Origin: Microbacterium sp. 67-17
Lineage (GTDB): Bacteria; Actinomycetota; Actinomycetes; Actinomycetales; Microbacteriaceae
DNA: 39,841 nt
NCBI RefSeq assembly: GCF_001898325.1
Contig: NZ_MKTR01000032.1
Span: forward strand, 1-39,841
Direction: 5' to 3'
In this document: positions 31,496-39,799 of the stretch, piece by piece
How the letters are laid out: the number at the start of each line of letters is the position of its first letter
Position numbering within the stretch: position 1 is the stretch's first letter
Position numbers and translations under genes: made by a program
Notes under the pieces: model-generated
What the model was told of the DNA's origin: nothing
Databases searched by the model: none
The model's input: the letters and a program-made list of their open reading frames with translations, nothing else

Positions 31496-32436
31496 CAGCT
31501 GCTGTCCTTTTGACGAAGCGTGTCGAGGTAGGCGTTGTAGGCGTCGAGTTCGGGGTCGCCATGGGTGTCGGCGTAGCGGGCGGCAGCGGCATCCCGGGCG
31601 GTGTCATCGCGGAACCAGCGGTGCATGACGAAGATCAGCATCAGCAGGGTCGGCGCTTCTCCGTATGACCAGGCCAGGCCGCCGGCGAGACGCTGGTCCT
31701 CGATCGGATCGATGCCCAGCGCCAGCGTGGGCGCGGCGAACGCGTCGACGAGCAGAGTGGTCGCCACCATCAGGAACACCCCGAAGAACGCATGCAGGGC
31801 GGCCTCGGCGAACACGTCCAGCGCGCGACCGCCATGGCTGAGTCGCACCGGCAGTGGGTCGGCGGAGAGCACCGGGATGGTGAACAGGATCCCGGCCACC
31901 AGGAACCCGACCTCGAGGCCCACGTGTCCCCCGGGTGCTTGGAGGATGCGGTCGGCGGCATCGGCGAGGTACAGCCCGTAGAACGCGAACAGGTACAGCG
32001 GAAGCGCCACCCAGGGGCTCAGTGCCCACCGCGCGACGCGGCTGCGCAGTCCCGCGTGTGCTATGCGGAGCATGAGCCGGCCGAGCCCGTGGTGGGGTGT
32101 GGCTCGAAGCAGGAGTGTGCCCGGGGATCCGAGCACCAGCAGCGGGGGGATGGCCATCATGAGGGTCAGCTGCTGAAACATGAACACCGAGAACAGTGCG
32201 TACCCATATGCCTCCACACCCAGACCGGTGACCGCAGCCAGAGCAACGCAACCGAGCAAGAAGCTGACCGTGCGCCACACCGGCCACCGCCGCCGGCCGA
32301 TCCACAGTCGGATCGCGCCGGCGAGGTAGGCGGCAGCAAGCACGGCGGCGACCAGCGGCAGCAGCGGGAACGGCAACGGCGCGGGGCTGAGCAAGCTGAG
32401 CAAAGTCGGCGGCGTGCCAGGGATCCAGTCGTTCAC
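31495..32436 (-). CDS. Cytochrome c oxidase assembly protein, CtaG/CopD-like
   Basis: 313 aa, about seven membrane segments, with membrane histidines at HHGLGRLM, GGRALDVFAEAALHAFFGVFLM and VMHRWF, as in the caa3_CtaG family. Such proteins handle copper for haem-copper oxidases, or import copper when fused with CopD. GTG at 32436 gives the N-terminus MNDWIPGTPP; no strong ribosome binding site is visible and the gap to the zinc-ribbon gene is 22 nt. The C-terminal ~45 residues are hydrophilic and Asp-rich. With the CopC-like protein it points to copper handling. Confidence 0.85.
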   Translation of the reverse strand: MNDWIPGTPPTLLSLLSPAPLPFPLLPLVAAVLAAAYLAGAIRLWIGRRRWPVWRTVSFLLGCVALAAVTGLGVEAYGYALFSVFMFQQLTLMMAIPPLLVLGSPGTLLLRATPHHGLGRLMLRIAHAGLRSRVARWALSPWVALPLYLFAFYGLYLADAADRILQAPGGHVGLEVGFLVAGILFTIPVLSADPLPVRLSHGGRALDVFAEAALHAFFGVFLMVATTLLVDAFAAPTLALGIDPIEDQRLAGGLAWSYGEAPTLLMLIFVMHRWFRDDTARDAAAARYADTHGDPELDAYNAYLDTLRQKDSS

Positions 32437-32458
32437 GATGTCATGTCTGGTCAGGCGA

Positions 32459-32719
32459 TCAGAAGTCGAACAGCTCTCCCAGGAGCCCGTCGCGGCGACG
32501 ACGCCCGTTCCGGCCCTGGTGCGAGTCGCCCCTGTCGTGGCGGATATCACGGGTACCGGGTTCCGGATATCGCGGGGCACGGGTGTCGGTGGCCCGGTCG
32601 AGGATCTTGTCCAGTTCGCCGCGGTCCAGCCAGACGCCGCGACACCCGGGGCAGTAGTCGATCTCGACGCCGGCGCGCTCGCTCACCAGCAGCAGAGTGT
32701 CATCAACGGGGCATTTCAT
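32459..32719 (-). CDS. Zinc-ribbon (zf-TFIIB) small protein
   Basis: 86 aa. MKCPVD near the start and DYCPGCRGVWLDRGELDKIL at residues 21-40 form a CxxD/CxxC zinc ribbon of the zf-TFIIB family. The rest is a basic, disordered-looking tail ending GLLGELFDF. Function in bacteria is unknown; copies often sit in membrane-protein or cytochrome clusters. ATG at 32719 has AAGGAG upstream and overlaps the resB stop by 4 nt. One ligand position reads CPVDD rather than CPxC, so zinc binding may use Asp. Confidence 0.8.
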   Translation of the reverse strand: MKCPVDDTLLLVSERAGVEIDYCPGCRGVWLDRGELDKILDRATDTRAPRYPEPGTRDIRHDRGDSHQGRNGRRRRDGLLGELFDF

Positions 32720-34407
32720 CGGGTCTCTCCTTCGGGGTTCGCGCCGCGCGCGCGGTTCAGAGCGGCGGCGTGGTCGTTCGCGATATCACGGACGGCCGTG
32801 TGGAGCGTGGGGTCTTCGCCGCGGGCGAGGCCCGCGTATTCGACGTGTACGCCCGCGGGGACGGTTCGGGCTTTGACCCAGATGCGTCGGCGGGGCACGA
32901 ACAGAGCGGCGAACAGTCCCGCCATGGCGAGAATCGCAAAGGCGAGCACCCATCCGCTGGTGGGATCGTGCTGGATCTGCAGTGACGCGAACCGTTTCAC
33001 CGGCTCCTGCTCGGACGCTGCCTCCCAGGTGATCGTGCCCCACCCGTTGGGCAGGTTGACGGTGGCGCCGGGGGTGAGCTCGAGGGAGTCCAGCCCCGTG
33101 TCGCCGCCGGTGTGCTGGGTGAGTCCGTCGACCTCGAGGGTGTACACCGACCGGGGTGTGCCGTCATCGATGCCGAGGTCTCCGCTGAACACGTTGAGAG
33201 TGAGCACCGGGTTGACCACGTCCGGGTAAACGGAAGTGAACGCTCCGGAGGGAAGCACACCCTGAGTGGGGTAGAAGAAGCCGACCAGCCCAAGCTGCTC
33301 GGGAAGCCCGTCCGGAATCTTGATGATCCCGAGCGATGTCATGTTCGAGTCCTGCGGCAGGAACGGCTGCGATTCGCTCCACACGACCTCTCCTGCGGCG
33401 TCACGGACGGTGAGGGTGGGGGCGTAGCCGTTGCCGAGCAGGTAGATGCGGTCACCGGCGACGGTGATCGGATAGTTCACGATCACGCTCTCGGTCCGGT
33501 CGTCCCGACCGGAACTGCGGATCGTGACGTCGGCGGAGAAGTCACCCGCTTGCCCGGCACCGGGCATGCCGGGCAGCTGATAAGAGACCCGGAAGTCGTC
33601 GAGGGTGATCGAGTACGGGGCCAAGCGGGTGCCGTCGATGAAGCGGCCGGGGTTGAAGGAGGAATAGTCGCTGAGCGCGTTGACGAACGTCGTGCCCTCC
33701 ACCACGACCCGCTGGCCGGTGTAGGCGAACCCGCCGCCGATCGCGACCGAGACGAGCACCCCGACCAGAGCGATGTGGAAGACCAGATTGCCGGTCTCCC
33801 GCAGATACCCCCTCTCGGCCGAGACCGACGCCCACCCCGGCTCGTCGTAACGGTGGACTCGGTAACCGGCTCGACGCAGCTGGTGCTGCGCTAGCCGTAC
33901 CGCATCCCCGGCCGGATCCGCAGTGGCTTCGTCGGTCGCGATCATCGTCTCCTGATAGTCGACCAGGCGGGACAGTCGTGCGGGAGTGCGCGGCGGCACG
34001 GACCGGAGCGCCTTGTAGTGGTGCTTGGCCCGGGGGATGACGCAGCCGATGAGGGATGCGAACAGCAGCAGGTAGATCGCGGAGAACCAGGGGGACGAGT
34101 ACACATCGAACAGGCCGACCGCGTCGGCAAGGGGGAACACGTCAGGGTTGTCGCGCTGCCACTGGGTGACCCCGTTGGGGTCGGCGGTGCGCTGCGGGAA
34201 CAGCGACCCGGGGACGGCGGCGATCGCGAGGAACAGCAGCAGCACCAGGGCGGTGCGCATGCTGGTCAGCTGCCTCCACGCCCACCGGGCCCAGCCGCCC
34301 ACACCGAGGGCAGGACCGTTGATCTCGGACGGGGCGTCGGAGTCGCGGTGATCAGCGGGGCGCAGCGGGTCGACAACCGTGCCGGTCTCAGAGCGGGACG
34401 GGGACAT
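32716..34407 (-). CDS. resB: Cytochrome c biogenesis protein ResB
   Basis: 563 aa. Three membrane segments lie near the N-terminus (about residues 45-70, 105-125 and 205-225, the first being [22 protein letters not shown]). A large extracytoplasmic domain (230-490) and a last membrane helix ([20 protein letters not shown]) complete the System II partner of CcsB. The ATG at 34407 lies inside the end of ccdA (20-nt overlap). It follows the thiol-redox genes ccdA and tlpA, the standard order for cytochrome c maturation in Gram-positive bacteria (apocytochrome CxxCH reduction, then haem attachment). Confidence 0.93.
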   Translation of the reverse strand: MSPSRSETGTVVDPLRPADHRDSDAPSEINGPALGVGGWARWAWRQLTSMRTALVLLLFLAIAAVPGSLFPQRTADPNGVTQWQRDNPDVFPLADAVGLFDVYSSPWFSAIYLLLFASLIGCVIPRAKHHYKALRSVPPRTPARLSRLVDYQETMIATDEATADPAGDAVRLAQHQLRRAGYRVHRYDEPGWASVSAERGYLRETGNLVFHIALVGVLVSVAIGGGFAYTGQRVVVEGTTFVNALSDYSSFNPGRFIDGTRLAPYSITLDDFRVSYQLPGMPGAGQAGDFSADVTIRSSGRDDRTESVIVNYPITVAGDRIYLLGNGYAPTLTVRDAAGEVVWSESQPFLPQDSNMTSLGIIKIPDGLPEQLGLVGFFYPTQGVLPSGAFTSVYPDVVNPVLTLNVFSGDLGIDDGTPRSVYTLEVDGLTQHTGGDTGLDSLELTPGATVNLPNGWGTITWEAASEQEPVKRFASLQIQHDPTSGWVLAFAILAMAGLFAALFVPRRRIWVKARTVPAGVHVEYAGLARGEDPTLHTAVRDIANDHAAALNRARGANPEGETR

Positions 34408-35155
34408 TGATCACCACCTGCTGCAGAGCGGACATCAGCATGGTCCACAACCCGGTCACCATGAGAACCCCGAGCGACACCAGCAGGACGCCACCGATGA
34501 TGTTCAGGGCGCGGATGTGGCGACGCAGAAGCGACACCGAGCGCGAAGCCCACCCCCAGCCCATAGCGAGCAGGAGGAACGGGAGACCCAGCCCGAGCGA
34601 GTAGGCAAGACCAAGCAGGCCGGCTCGGGTGGGATCGCCGAGGTTCCATGACATCGACAGGATCGCCGCGAGCGTCGGACCGATACAGGGGGTCCACCCC
34701 ACTCCGAGCGCAAACCCGAGAAGCGGGGCGCCGATCAGGCCGGCGCGGCTCTGGATCCGAGGACGGAGGCTACGTTGGGCGATACCGAAGAACCCGATGA
34801 ACACCAGGCCGAGGACGATCACAACCGCCCCCAGGAGTCGGGTGAGGATGTTGGCGTACTGCAGCAGCAGGAGCCCGAACGTGCCGCCCAGGATCGTCAC
34901 GGTGACGAAGACCACCGTGAACCCGGCGATGAACAGGCCCACGCCGAGCAGCAGGCGGGTGCGCTCCGCCCTTACCGTCGACCCAGTCCCGGCGGCACCC
35001 GGGTTGCTGCCGGCGGCGCCGCCGAGGTAGCCGAGGTAGCCGGGCACCAGAGGCAGCACGCAAGGGGAGATGAACGAGACCAGGCCTGCGAGGGCCGCGA
35101 TCGGGATCGCGATCCACAGAGCACCGTCGACGACCAGAGGCCCGGGGTTGATCAC
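34388..35155 (-). CDS. ccdA: CcdA family thiol-disulfide transporter
   Basis: 255 aa with six membrane segments. The two redox cysteines are in [20 protein letters not shown] (C32) and [16 protein letters not shown] (C157). It carries reducing equivalents across the membrane to extracytoplasmic thioredoxins such as the TlpA encoded just upstream. The GTG at 35155 overlaps the tlpA stop (GTGA), and the end overlaps resB by 20 nt. The assignment is firm from both Cys-Pro motifs. Confidence 0.93.
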   Translation of the reverse strand: MINPGPLVVDGALWIAIPIAALAGLVSFISPCVLPLVPGYLGYLGGAAGSNPGAAGTGSTVRAERTRLLLGVGLFIAGFTVVFVTVTILGGTFGLLLLQYANILTRLLGAVVIVLGLVFIGFFGIAQRSLRPRIQSRAGLIGAPLLGFALGVGWTPCIGPTLAAILSMSWNLGDPTRAGLLGLAYSLGLGLPFLLLAMGWGWASRSVSLLRRHIRALNIIGGVLLVSLGVLMVTGLWTMLMSALQQVVINVPVPL

Positions 35156-35754
35156 GGATTCTCCTCGGCGAGGGTGTCGGCGACCAGGGTGGCCAGGATG
35201 GAGGCGCTGGCCAGCTGGCCGATGACCCGGGCAGCGACTCTCCCGTCCCGGTCGAGCACCAGCGTGGTGGGGGTGGCCTGGATCGGGGTGACCTGCGCGA
35301 ACGCGAGCTTGACCTTGCCGTCGTTGACGTCGATCACGCTCGGGTACGTGACGTTGTTGTCGCGAGCGAAAGACAGGGCGGTGGCGGGCTGGTCGTAGGT
35401 GTTGACGCCGAGGAATGCGACGCCTTGGTCCTGGTACCTCTGCCAGACCTCTTCGAGCAGCGGCGCCTCGACGATGCACGGACCGCACGCGGCATACCAG
35501 AAGTTCACCACCAGCACCCCGCCGCGGTAGTCGTCGCTGGTCACTCTCTCGCCGGTCTCGGTGAGCCCCTCGAAAGCGACCGGTTCACCGCGGTCGGACT
35601 CCAGGATCTGCACCACTTGGAAGTCGCCGGCGATGTAGCCCTTCTCGTTCCCGTCCCGATACTGCTGGGCGAGCGAATCGTTGCTCGCACAGCCAGTCAC
35701 CACGCTGACCGCCAGCAGCGCGAAGACGGCGGCGAAGACGCGGCGGCGAGTCAC
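35152..35754 (-). CDS. TlpA/ResA-like thioredoxin lipoprotein
   Basis: 200 aa. A lipoprotein signal with lipobox VTGC (C22) leads to a thioredoxin fold with active site CGPC (C90 and C93, in [10 protein letters not shown]), and the cis-Pro loop ATPTTLVLD. It reduces apocytochrome c cysteines outside the membrane using electrons from CcdA. As a lipoprotein it is a substrate of the LspA and Lnt encoded in the same cluster. GTG at 35754 overlaps the upstream stop by 4 nt; a longer open frame exists but would bury the signal peptide. Confidence 0.92.
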   Translation of the reverse strand: MTRRRVFAAVFALLAVSVVTGCASNDSLAQQYRDGNEKGYIAGDFQVVQILESDRGEPVAFEGLTETGERVTSDDYRGGVLVVNFWYAACGPCIVEAPLLEEVWQRYQDQGVAFLGVNTYDQPATALSFARDNNVTYPSVIDVNDGKVKLAFAQVTPIQATPTTLVLDRDGRVAARVIGQLASASILATLVADTLAEENP

Positions 35755-36086
35755 GAGCGACGCACCTTGATCATCGCTCCGGCGACCAGGAAGATCACCG
35801 CGGCAGCCGGTTGCGCGAACGACCAGAGTGGCCCGGAGAACGGAAACGGGAATAGCGGGTTCCACAGCACCGCTATCGCGGCGAACGCCGGAAGCCACCA
35901 CCACTGCCTGGCCTGTACGGCGAACCAGCCGACGATGACAGCGAGGATCGCGGTGACGAACAGCACCAGGAGGAACCAGTCTCCGCTCATCAGCGCCGGC
36001 GCCAGGAACAGGACGACGGCTGCGAGCAGCCCCGGGGCGAAAGCATTGCGCTGATAGACGGACGGCATGCGTTGCTTGGCCATCAT
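35751..36086 (-). CDS. Small four-helix membrane protein
   Basis: 111 aa, four hydrophobic segments (about 17-35, 38-58, 64-80 and 87-105) with the aromatic stretch ARQWWWLPAFAAIAVLWNPLFPF. It resembles small actinobacterial membrane proteins of the DUF6804 kind, an assignment I cannot verify. ATG at 36086 overlaps the lspA stop by 4 nt and the end overlaps tlpA by 4 nt, so it is firmly embedded in the operon. Role unknown. Confidence 0.75.
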   Translation of the reverse strand: MMAKQRMPSVYQRNAFAPGLLAAVVLFLAPALMSGDWFLLVLFVTAILAVIVGWFAVQARQWWWLPAFAAIAVLWNPLFPFPFSGPLWSFAQPAAAVIFLVAGAMIKVRRS

Positions 36087-36625
36087 GGTCTCCGCGCCTC
36101 CGCGACAGGCTCGGGCTCGTTCGTCGCCGCTTCGGCGCGGCGCGCGGTGGCTGCTCCCCGGTGTGCCCAGAGAACGCTGGCGAGGAGGATCACGCCAGCG
36201 CCGAGCGCGACGTCGGCGAGGTTGCCGATGAACCAGGTGCCGTAGGCGAGGAAATCGGTGACGTGCCCGACGCCGAACCCGGGTGGAGAGAACAGCCGGT
36301 CGATGAGGTTCCCGATCGCACCGCCGAGGATCAACCCGAGTCCCACAGCCCACCACACGGTGCGAGCTCGGACGACGGCGATCACCAGCAGCACCACGGC
36401 AGCCACCCCGACGAGCGTCAGCAGCCCGGTGAAGCCAGCGCCCAGGGAGAGGATCGCACCGGGGTTGAACGCGAGCTGCAGTCCGAGCAGATCACCCAGC
36501 AGGGGGATGCGCTGCTGGGTGCTCAGCCCCGACACCGCCGCCGCCTTGGTGGCCTGGTCGATCACCACGACCACCGCGGCGATCATGCAGGCGACCGCGA
36601 GTCGGGTGCCGCTGTTACGAGCCAT
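36083..36625 (-). CDS. lspA: Lipoprotein signal peptidase (signal peptidase II)
   Basis: 180 aa with four membrane helices. The aspartic protease dyad is visible as D124 (GHVTDFL) and D138 (FIGNLADVAL); the conserved IDQATK (22-27) and GGAIGNLIDRL are also present. It cleaves prolipoproteins before the lipidated cysteine. It overlaps the CopC-like gene by 11 nt. Copies of lspA next to metal-ATPase genes are frequent on actinobacterial resistance islands, supporting an accessory origin. Confidence 0.93.
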   Translation of the reverse strand: MARNSGTRLAVACMIAAVVVVIDQATKAAAVSGLSTQQRIPLLGDLLGLQLAFNPGAILSLGAGFTGLLTLVGVAAVVLLVIAVVRARTVWWAVGLGLILGGAIGNLIDRLFSPPGFGVGHVTDFLAYGTWFIGNLADVALGAGVILLASVLWAHRGAATARRAEAATNEPEPVAEARRP

Positions 36626-37121
36626 CGGTCTTCTCCTCCGTCGAGGGCTGTGCCCGGGTCGCTTCTGTCGCGGCGCGGTCGCGGCGGCGGCGTTCCCAGG
36701 CCACCATGAGCACCACGATCAGTGCGCCGCCGATGATGACCACGCCGCTGATGACAGCAAGCACGGGAAAGAGCTCTCCCCCGCCGGAGGCCTGACCGCC
36801 GTAGCCGTCGTCCGTGGATTCGGCGGTGGAACGGATAGGAGATGGCTCAAGCGCCTGCTTCGTGGCGGTGAGCTCGGGAGTGGGGGCACTCTCGGGAACC
36901 GCGGCCGATTCGAGGGTGAGCGAGATCTCCTGCGGCGCCACGCCGATGGTCGCGTCAGCATCGGGGGTGGCCGAGACGATGCTGTCATGTGCGGCCGCGG
37001 ATGATGCGGTCGAGAGCACCATGCCAGCTGCCAGCAGCAGGCTCACCCCCAGGGCGACGAATGCGGCAGGACGACATCTGAGCAGCATCGGGGTGGCCTC
37101 GGTGGGCGGGGAGGATGACAT
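36615..37121 (-). CDS. CopC-like membrane-anchored protein, reduced
   Basis: 168 aa. A signal peptide (hydrophobic stretch ending SSAAAHDS) leaves His near the mature N-terminus, followed by IVSATPDADATIGVAPQEISLTLES, the first strands of a CopC copper-binding domain (compare AHAxLxxSxPADGAxL). The remaining beta strands of CopC are missing. A Ser/Thr/Pro-rich linker with GGQASGGGE follows instead, then one membrane helix (LFPVLAVISGVVIIGGALIVVLMV) and a basic tail. The N-terminal His ligand is kept. ATG at 37121 is used; ATG at 37088 with GAGG upstream is equally possible and gives a shorter signal. Confidence 0.75.
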   Translation of the reverse strand: MSSSPPTEATPMLLRCRPAAFVALGVSLLLAAGMVLSTASSAAAHDSIVSATPDADATIGVAPQEISLTLESAAVPESAPTPELTATKQALEPSPIRSTAESTDDGYGGQASGGGELFPVLAVISGVVIIGGALIVVLMVAWERRRRDRAATEATRAQPSTEEKTDGS

Positions 37122-37131
37122 GGCGTGGCTT

Positions 37132-38151
37132 TCAGGGACGGTTGATGATGTGATGGGCGATTGTGGTGGCGTCTCGCCAGACCCCGGTGATGGTGTCCGC
37201 ACCGCGGCCGCTGTACTGCGGCATACCGGCGACGAACAGTCCCGGGATCCCGGTCCGGGTACGGGCTCCCCGCTCGGCGTGCGCGGCATCCGGCAGCCAG
37301 TCATCACCCGGTGCGTAGCCGGTGGCGAAGATCACGGAGTCCGGTGAGAGCTCACTGCCATCAGCGAGCGTCACCACGCCGCCGTCTGCGGCAGTCGCCG
37401 CGGGAACGATGGAGACCCCGGCGCGGCGCAGCCGCTCGTAGCTGTCGCCGAACACCGGTTCGGGATGCCGCCTGCGGGTGAGCCACGAGACTGCCTGTCC
37501 GGCAGCTGACGGGTAGCTGGCGCTCGGCCGGTGCCCCCGCGGGGTGCGTATAGACAAGGTGATCGTGTGAGAAGTGGTCAGCTCACGTGCCAGCTGCACC
37601 CCGCTGTTGCCGCCTCCGACGACGAGCACATGTCCCGGCTCGATCTGGTTTGGGTACAGGTAGTCGCTGCTGTGCATCACGACGCCTGGAACGCTCAGGG
37701 TCGCAGCCCACTCCGGCACACGCGGATACGCTGCCGCGGCGGTCGCGCACACGACGTTGCGGGTCTGTACGTCCCCTGCGGTCGTGGACAGCAGCAGAGT
37801 GGTTCCGGTGCCGGGACGCTCTATTCCGGTGGCACGGACCCCCCAGACCGTCTCGACACGAAGTCCCCCCTCGACGAAGGCCAGATAGTCGACGATCTCG
37901 TCAGCGCGGGGACGCCGACGCTGATCGCCGGGGAGCCCTCGAGGCGGGATCACGCTATGCCGGGCGTCGCTGAGCAGCTCCATCGAATGCCATCGAGATG
38001 CCCAGCTGCGCTGCCCCTTGCGAGCCGCGTCGATCACGACGAAATCCTGCTGCGGGCGCAGGCCCTTGGCATTCAACGCTGCGGCAACTGCCAGTCCGGA
38101 CTGCCCGGCTCCGACGATGATCACTCGTCGGTGCGACAGGCTCGTCTGCAT
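37132..38151 (-). CDS. Flavin-containing monooxygenase-like oxidoreductase
   Basis: 339 aa. FAD-binding VGAGQSGLA (residues 14-22), NAD(P)-binding VVGGGNSGVQ near 180, and ATGYAPGDDW near 285 define the CzcO/TrkA-like flavoprotein monooxygenase group, often encoded beside metal or arsenic resistance genes. Its reaction is unknown. The ATG at 38151 shares a base with the dsbA stop (TGATG); a GTG one codon earlier is possible. There is no membrane segment or signal peptide, so it is the only clearly cytoplasmic soluble enzyme in this envelope cluster. Confidence 0.85.
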   Translation of the reverse strand: MQTSLSHRRVIIVGAGQSGLAVAAALNAKGLRPQQDFVVIDAARKGQRSWASRWHSMELLSDARHSVIPPRGLPGDQRRRPRADEIVDYLAFVEGGLRVETVWGVRATGIERPGTGTTLLLSTTAGDVQTRNVVCATAAAAYPRVPEWAATLSVPGVVMHSSDYLYPNQIEPGHVLVVGGGNSGVQLARELTTSHTITLSIRTPRGHRPSASYPSAAGQAVSWLTRRRHPEPVFGDSYERLRRAGVSIVPAATAADGGVVTLADGSELSPDSVIFATGYAPGDDWLPDAAHAERGARTRTGIPGLFVAGMPQYSGRGADTITGVWRDATTIAHHIINRP

Positions 38152-38816
38152 CACCGACCACCGGAGAGGGCAGCCGCGATTGCGTCTTCGAGGTCGTTCA
38201 GCGTCTGCAGCTCGAGCTTCTCCCCGCCGACGAAGAACGTCGGCGTGCTGCCGACCCCCAGAGCGCGTCCCTCGTTGAAATCGAGCTCCACGCGTTCGGT
38301 GGTGGCGGGATCGGCAACGGCCGCATCATAGGCGGTCATGTCCAATCCGAGCTGTTCGGCGAAGCCGCGGAACAGCTCGGCACGAGACTCCTGCGCCTCA
38401 CCCCACTCCGCCTGTGTCTCGAACAGTCGGTGATACATGTCCTCGAATCGGTCCTGCTGTGCGGCAGCCTCCGCGGCGATCGCCGCGTTCTTCGAGTTGA
38501 AATGACCGGGCAGCGGGAAGTATCGCACCACGTAGGTGATCTGGCCGGCGTACCTCTCCCGGATATCCTCGACGATCGGGTAGAACGCGCCGCACGCCTC
38601 ACACTCGAAGTCCAGGAACTCCACCACCGTCACCGCATCCGGACCACCGTCATCCAGAACGTGCGAGCTCTCTCCCACCACGGAGGTGCCGGTGCTGCTT
38701 CCTTCGCCGGGAGCCGGGGTGGGGTTCTGATTGACCAGCGCATAGATGATCGCGACCAGCACCATCACGACGACCACAGCCAGAGTGACCAACGTCGCCT
38801 TCACAGGGGTTTTCAT
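38151..38816 (-). CDS. DsbA-like thioredoxin domain protein, membrane-anchored
   Basis: 221 aa. One N-terminal membrane helix (about 9-29), a Ser/Thr/Pro/Gly linker, then a DsbA fold with active site C72-E-A-C75 (FECEACGAFYP) and the cis-Pro loop GSTPTFFVGG. It probably oxidises or isomerises disulfides outside the membrane; a VKOR or DsbB partner is not in the window. ATG at 38816 has GGAG seven bases upstream. It is the first gene after the tandem hairpins, so may begin its own transcription unit. Confidence 0.9.
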   Translation of the reverse strand: MKTPVKATLVTLAVVVVMVLVAIIYALVNQNPTPAPGEGSSTGTSVVGESSHVLDDGGPDAVTVVEFLDFECEACGAFYPIVEDIRERYAGQITYVVRYFPLPGHFNSKNAAIAAEAAAQQDRFEDMYHRLFETQAEWGEAQESRAELFRGFAEQLGLDMTAYDAAVADPATTERVELDFNEGRALGVGSTPTFFVGGEKLELQTLNDLEDAIAAALSGGR

Positions 38817-38853
38817 TCGAGTACTCCAAACCAAGACACGACACATGACAGAA

Positions 38854-38897
38854 CCCGGGCGTGAGCCCGGGGCGAATCGCCGTCCCGGAAGGACGGC
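38854..38897. terminator. Two tandem perfect hairpins
   Basis: GCCGTCC-N5-GGACGGC (38879-38897) and CCCGGGC-GTGA-GCCCGGG (38854-38871) are perfect 7-bp stems 7 bases apart in the 91-nt gap between the small membrane protein gene and dsbA. On the minus strand the second is followed by TTCTGTCATG. They probably terminate or attenuate transcription from the upstream gene. Confidence 0.65.
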
Positions 38898-38907
38898 ACG
38901 CCGAATG

Positions 38908-39375
38908 TCAGGTTCGGGAGATGCTCAACTGCGTCAGCGAAAGGATGCTCACCCGCGAAATCGTCGACGGGTGGGGAAAGAGCGAGAGTACCCGCGGCCA
39001 GATCCCACGATCAGGGAGGACGCGGCTGCGCCACAGCCGGTAAGTCAGCACCGCGAGCACCAGCCCGCACAGCATTCCCAGAACACACAGCGCTGCCCCC
39101 ATCAGCGCGCTGGCCCCCGAGGATTCGCCAACCACCGTCTGCTGTTCTCTGCCGTCGCGTGCATCGGTGGCGCCGCCACTCAGCGGCTCGACGTGCGGGT
39201 CCACGAGTGCGGACATTCCCAGCGGCACCGGCGTGGTGCCATCGGTCTCGAGGTGTCCAGCAGCGGCGATGCCCAACATCAGCAGGAGCGCCAGGCCGAG
39301 AGCAGTAACGATCCTCGTTATCAGAAGACGCTCGCTCAGCACGGCTGCGCGCTGAGTTCGAGTCGTCGGGGTCAT
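38908..39375 (-). CDS. Small membrane protein with two hydrophobic segments
   Basis: 155 aa. A membrane helix at about residues 22-40 (TRIVTALGLALLLMLGIAAAGH) is followed by an extracytoplasmic stretch with two His (GHLETDGTT, DPHVEPLSGG), a second helix (LMGAALCVLGMLCGLVLAVL, containing two Cys) and a basic tail. Layout resembles small actinobacterial DUF6153-type proteins found near metal genes; I cannot verify this. ATG at 39375 gives MTPTTRTQ; the ribosome binding site is weak. It is upstream of the dsbA cluster on the same strand. Confidence 0.6.
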   Translation of the reverse strand: MTPTTRTQRAAVLSERLLITRIVTALGLALLLMLGIAAAGHLETDGTTPVPLGMSALVDPHVEPLSGGATDARDGREQQTVVGESSGASALMGAALCVLGMLCGLVLAVLTYRLWRSRVLPDRGIWPRVLSLFPHPSTISRVSILSLTQLSISRT

Positions 39376-39600
39376 CACCAAAAGCCTACCGTGGGCACCC
39401 ATTCTAGGCTATGAACAGGCTCAGACACCGACCAGCTGACGCTCCTTCACCGCCGCGAGCTCCTGCCCCCGGCCACGCCGTGCCGAAAGGTCCTGCTCGT
39501 GTCGGACGATTGGGCTGCCCGGCGCATCGTCGGCGCGACATACCGGATCCGACTCGGGAGCGGTCGGCCTGGCAACTACTACTGTAGGTTCCCGCTCGAG

Positions 39601-39678
39601 ATGGCGGATAACCCCAGGGATTCCACGCTAGTTGGCGGTGGTCCCGGACTCAGGATTCCACGGGAAATGGCGGATTCC
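39601..39678. repeat. Short imperfect direct repeats, possible IS remnant
   Basis: CAGGGATTCCACGCTAGTTG (39615-39634, followed by GCGG) resembles CAGGATTCCACGGGAAATGG (39651-39670, followed by CGG). ATGGCGGAT occurs exactly at 39601-39609 and 39667-39675. Clusters of short repeats with GTTGGCGGTGGTCC remind me of the multiple terminal repeats of IS21-family elements, which is recollection rather than proof. Confidence 0.35.
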
Positions 39679-39799
39679 TACACCGCTCTCTGACGCGCCG
39701 ACCCTGTCTGGTCAGCGGCCTGTCACGCCTGGAGTCCCGCGGGGTGGTGGTCTTTCGGGCCCGCGGCGTCGTGACCGCGACGGGGTGAGCCATCGTGCG

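Noticed and set aside
39499..39693. 64-codon plus-strand frame near the right end
   Set aside because: Much of it is the short repeat sequence, with no domain and no clear ribosome binding site.
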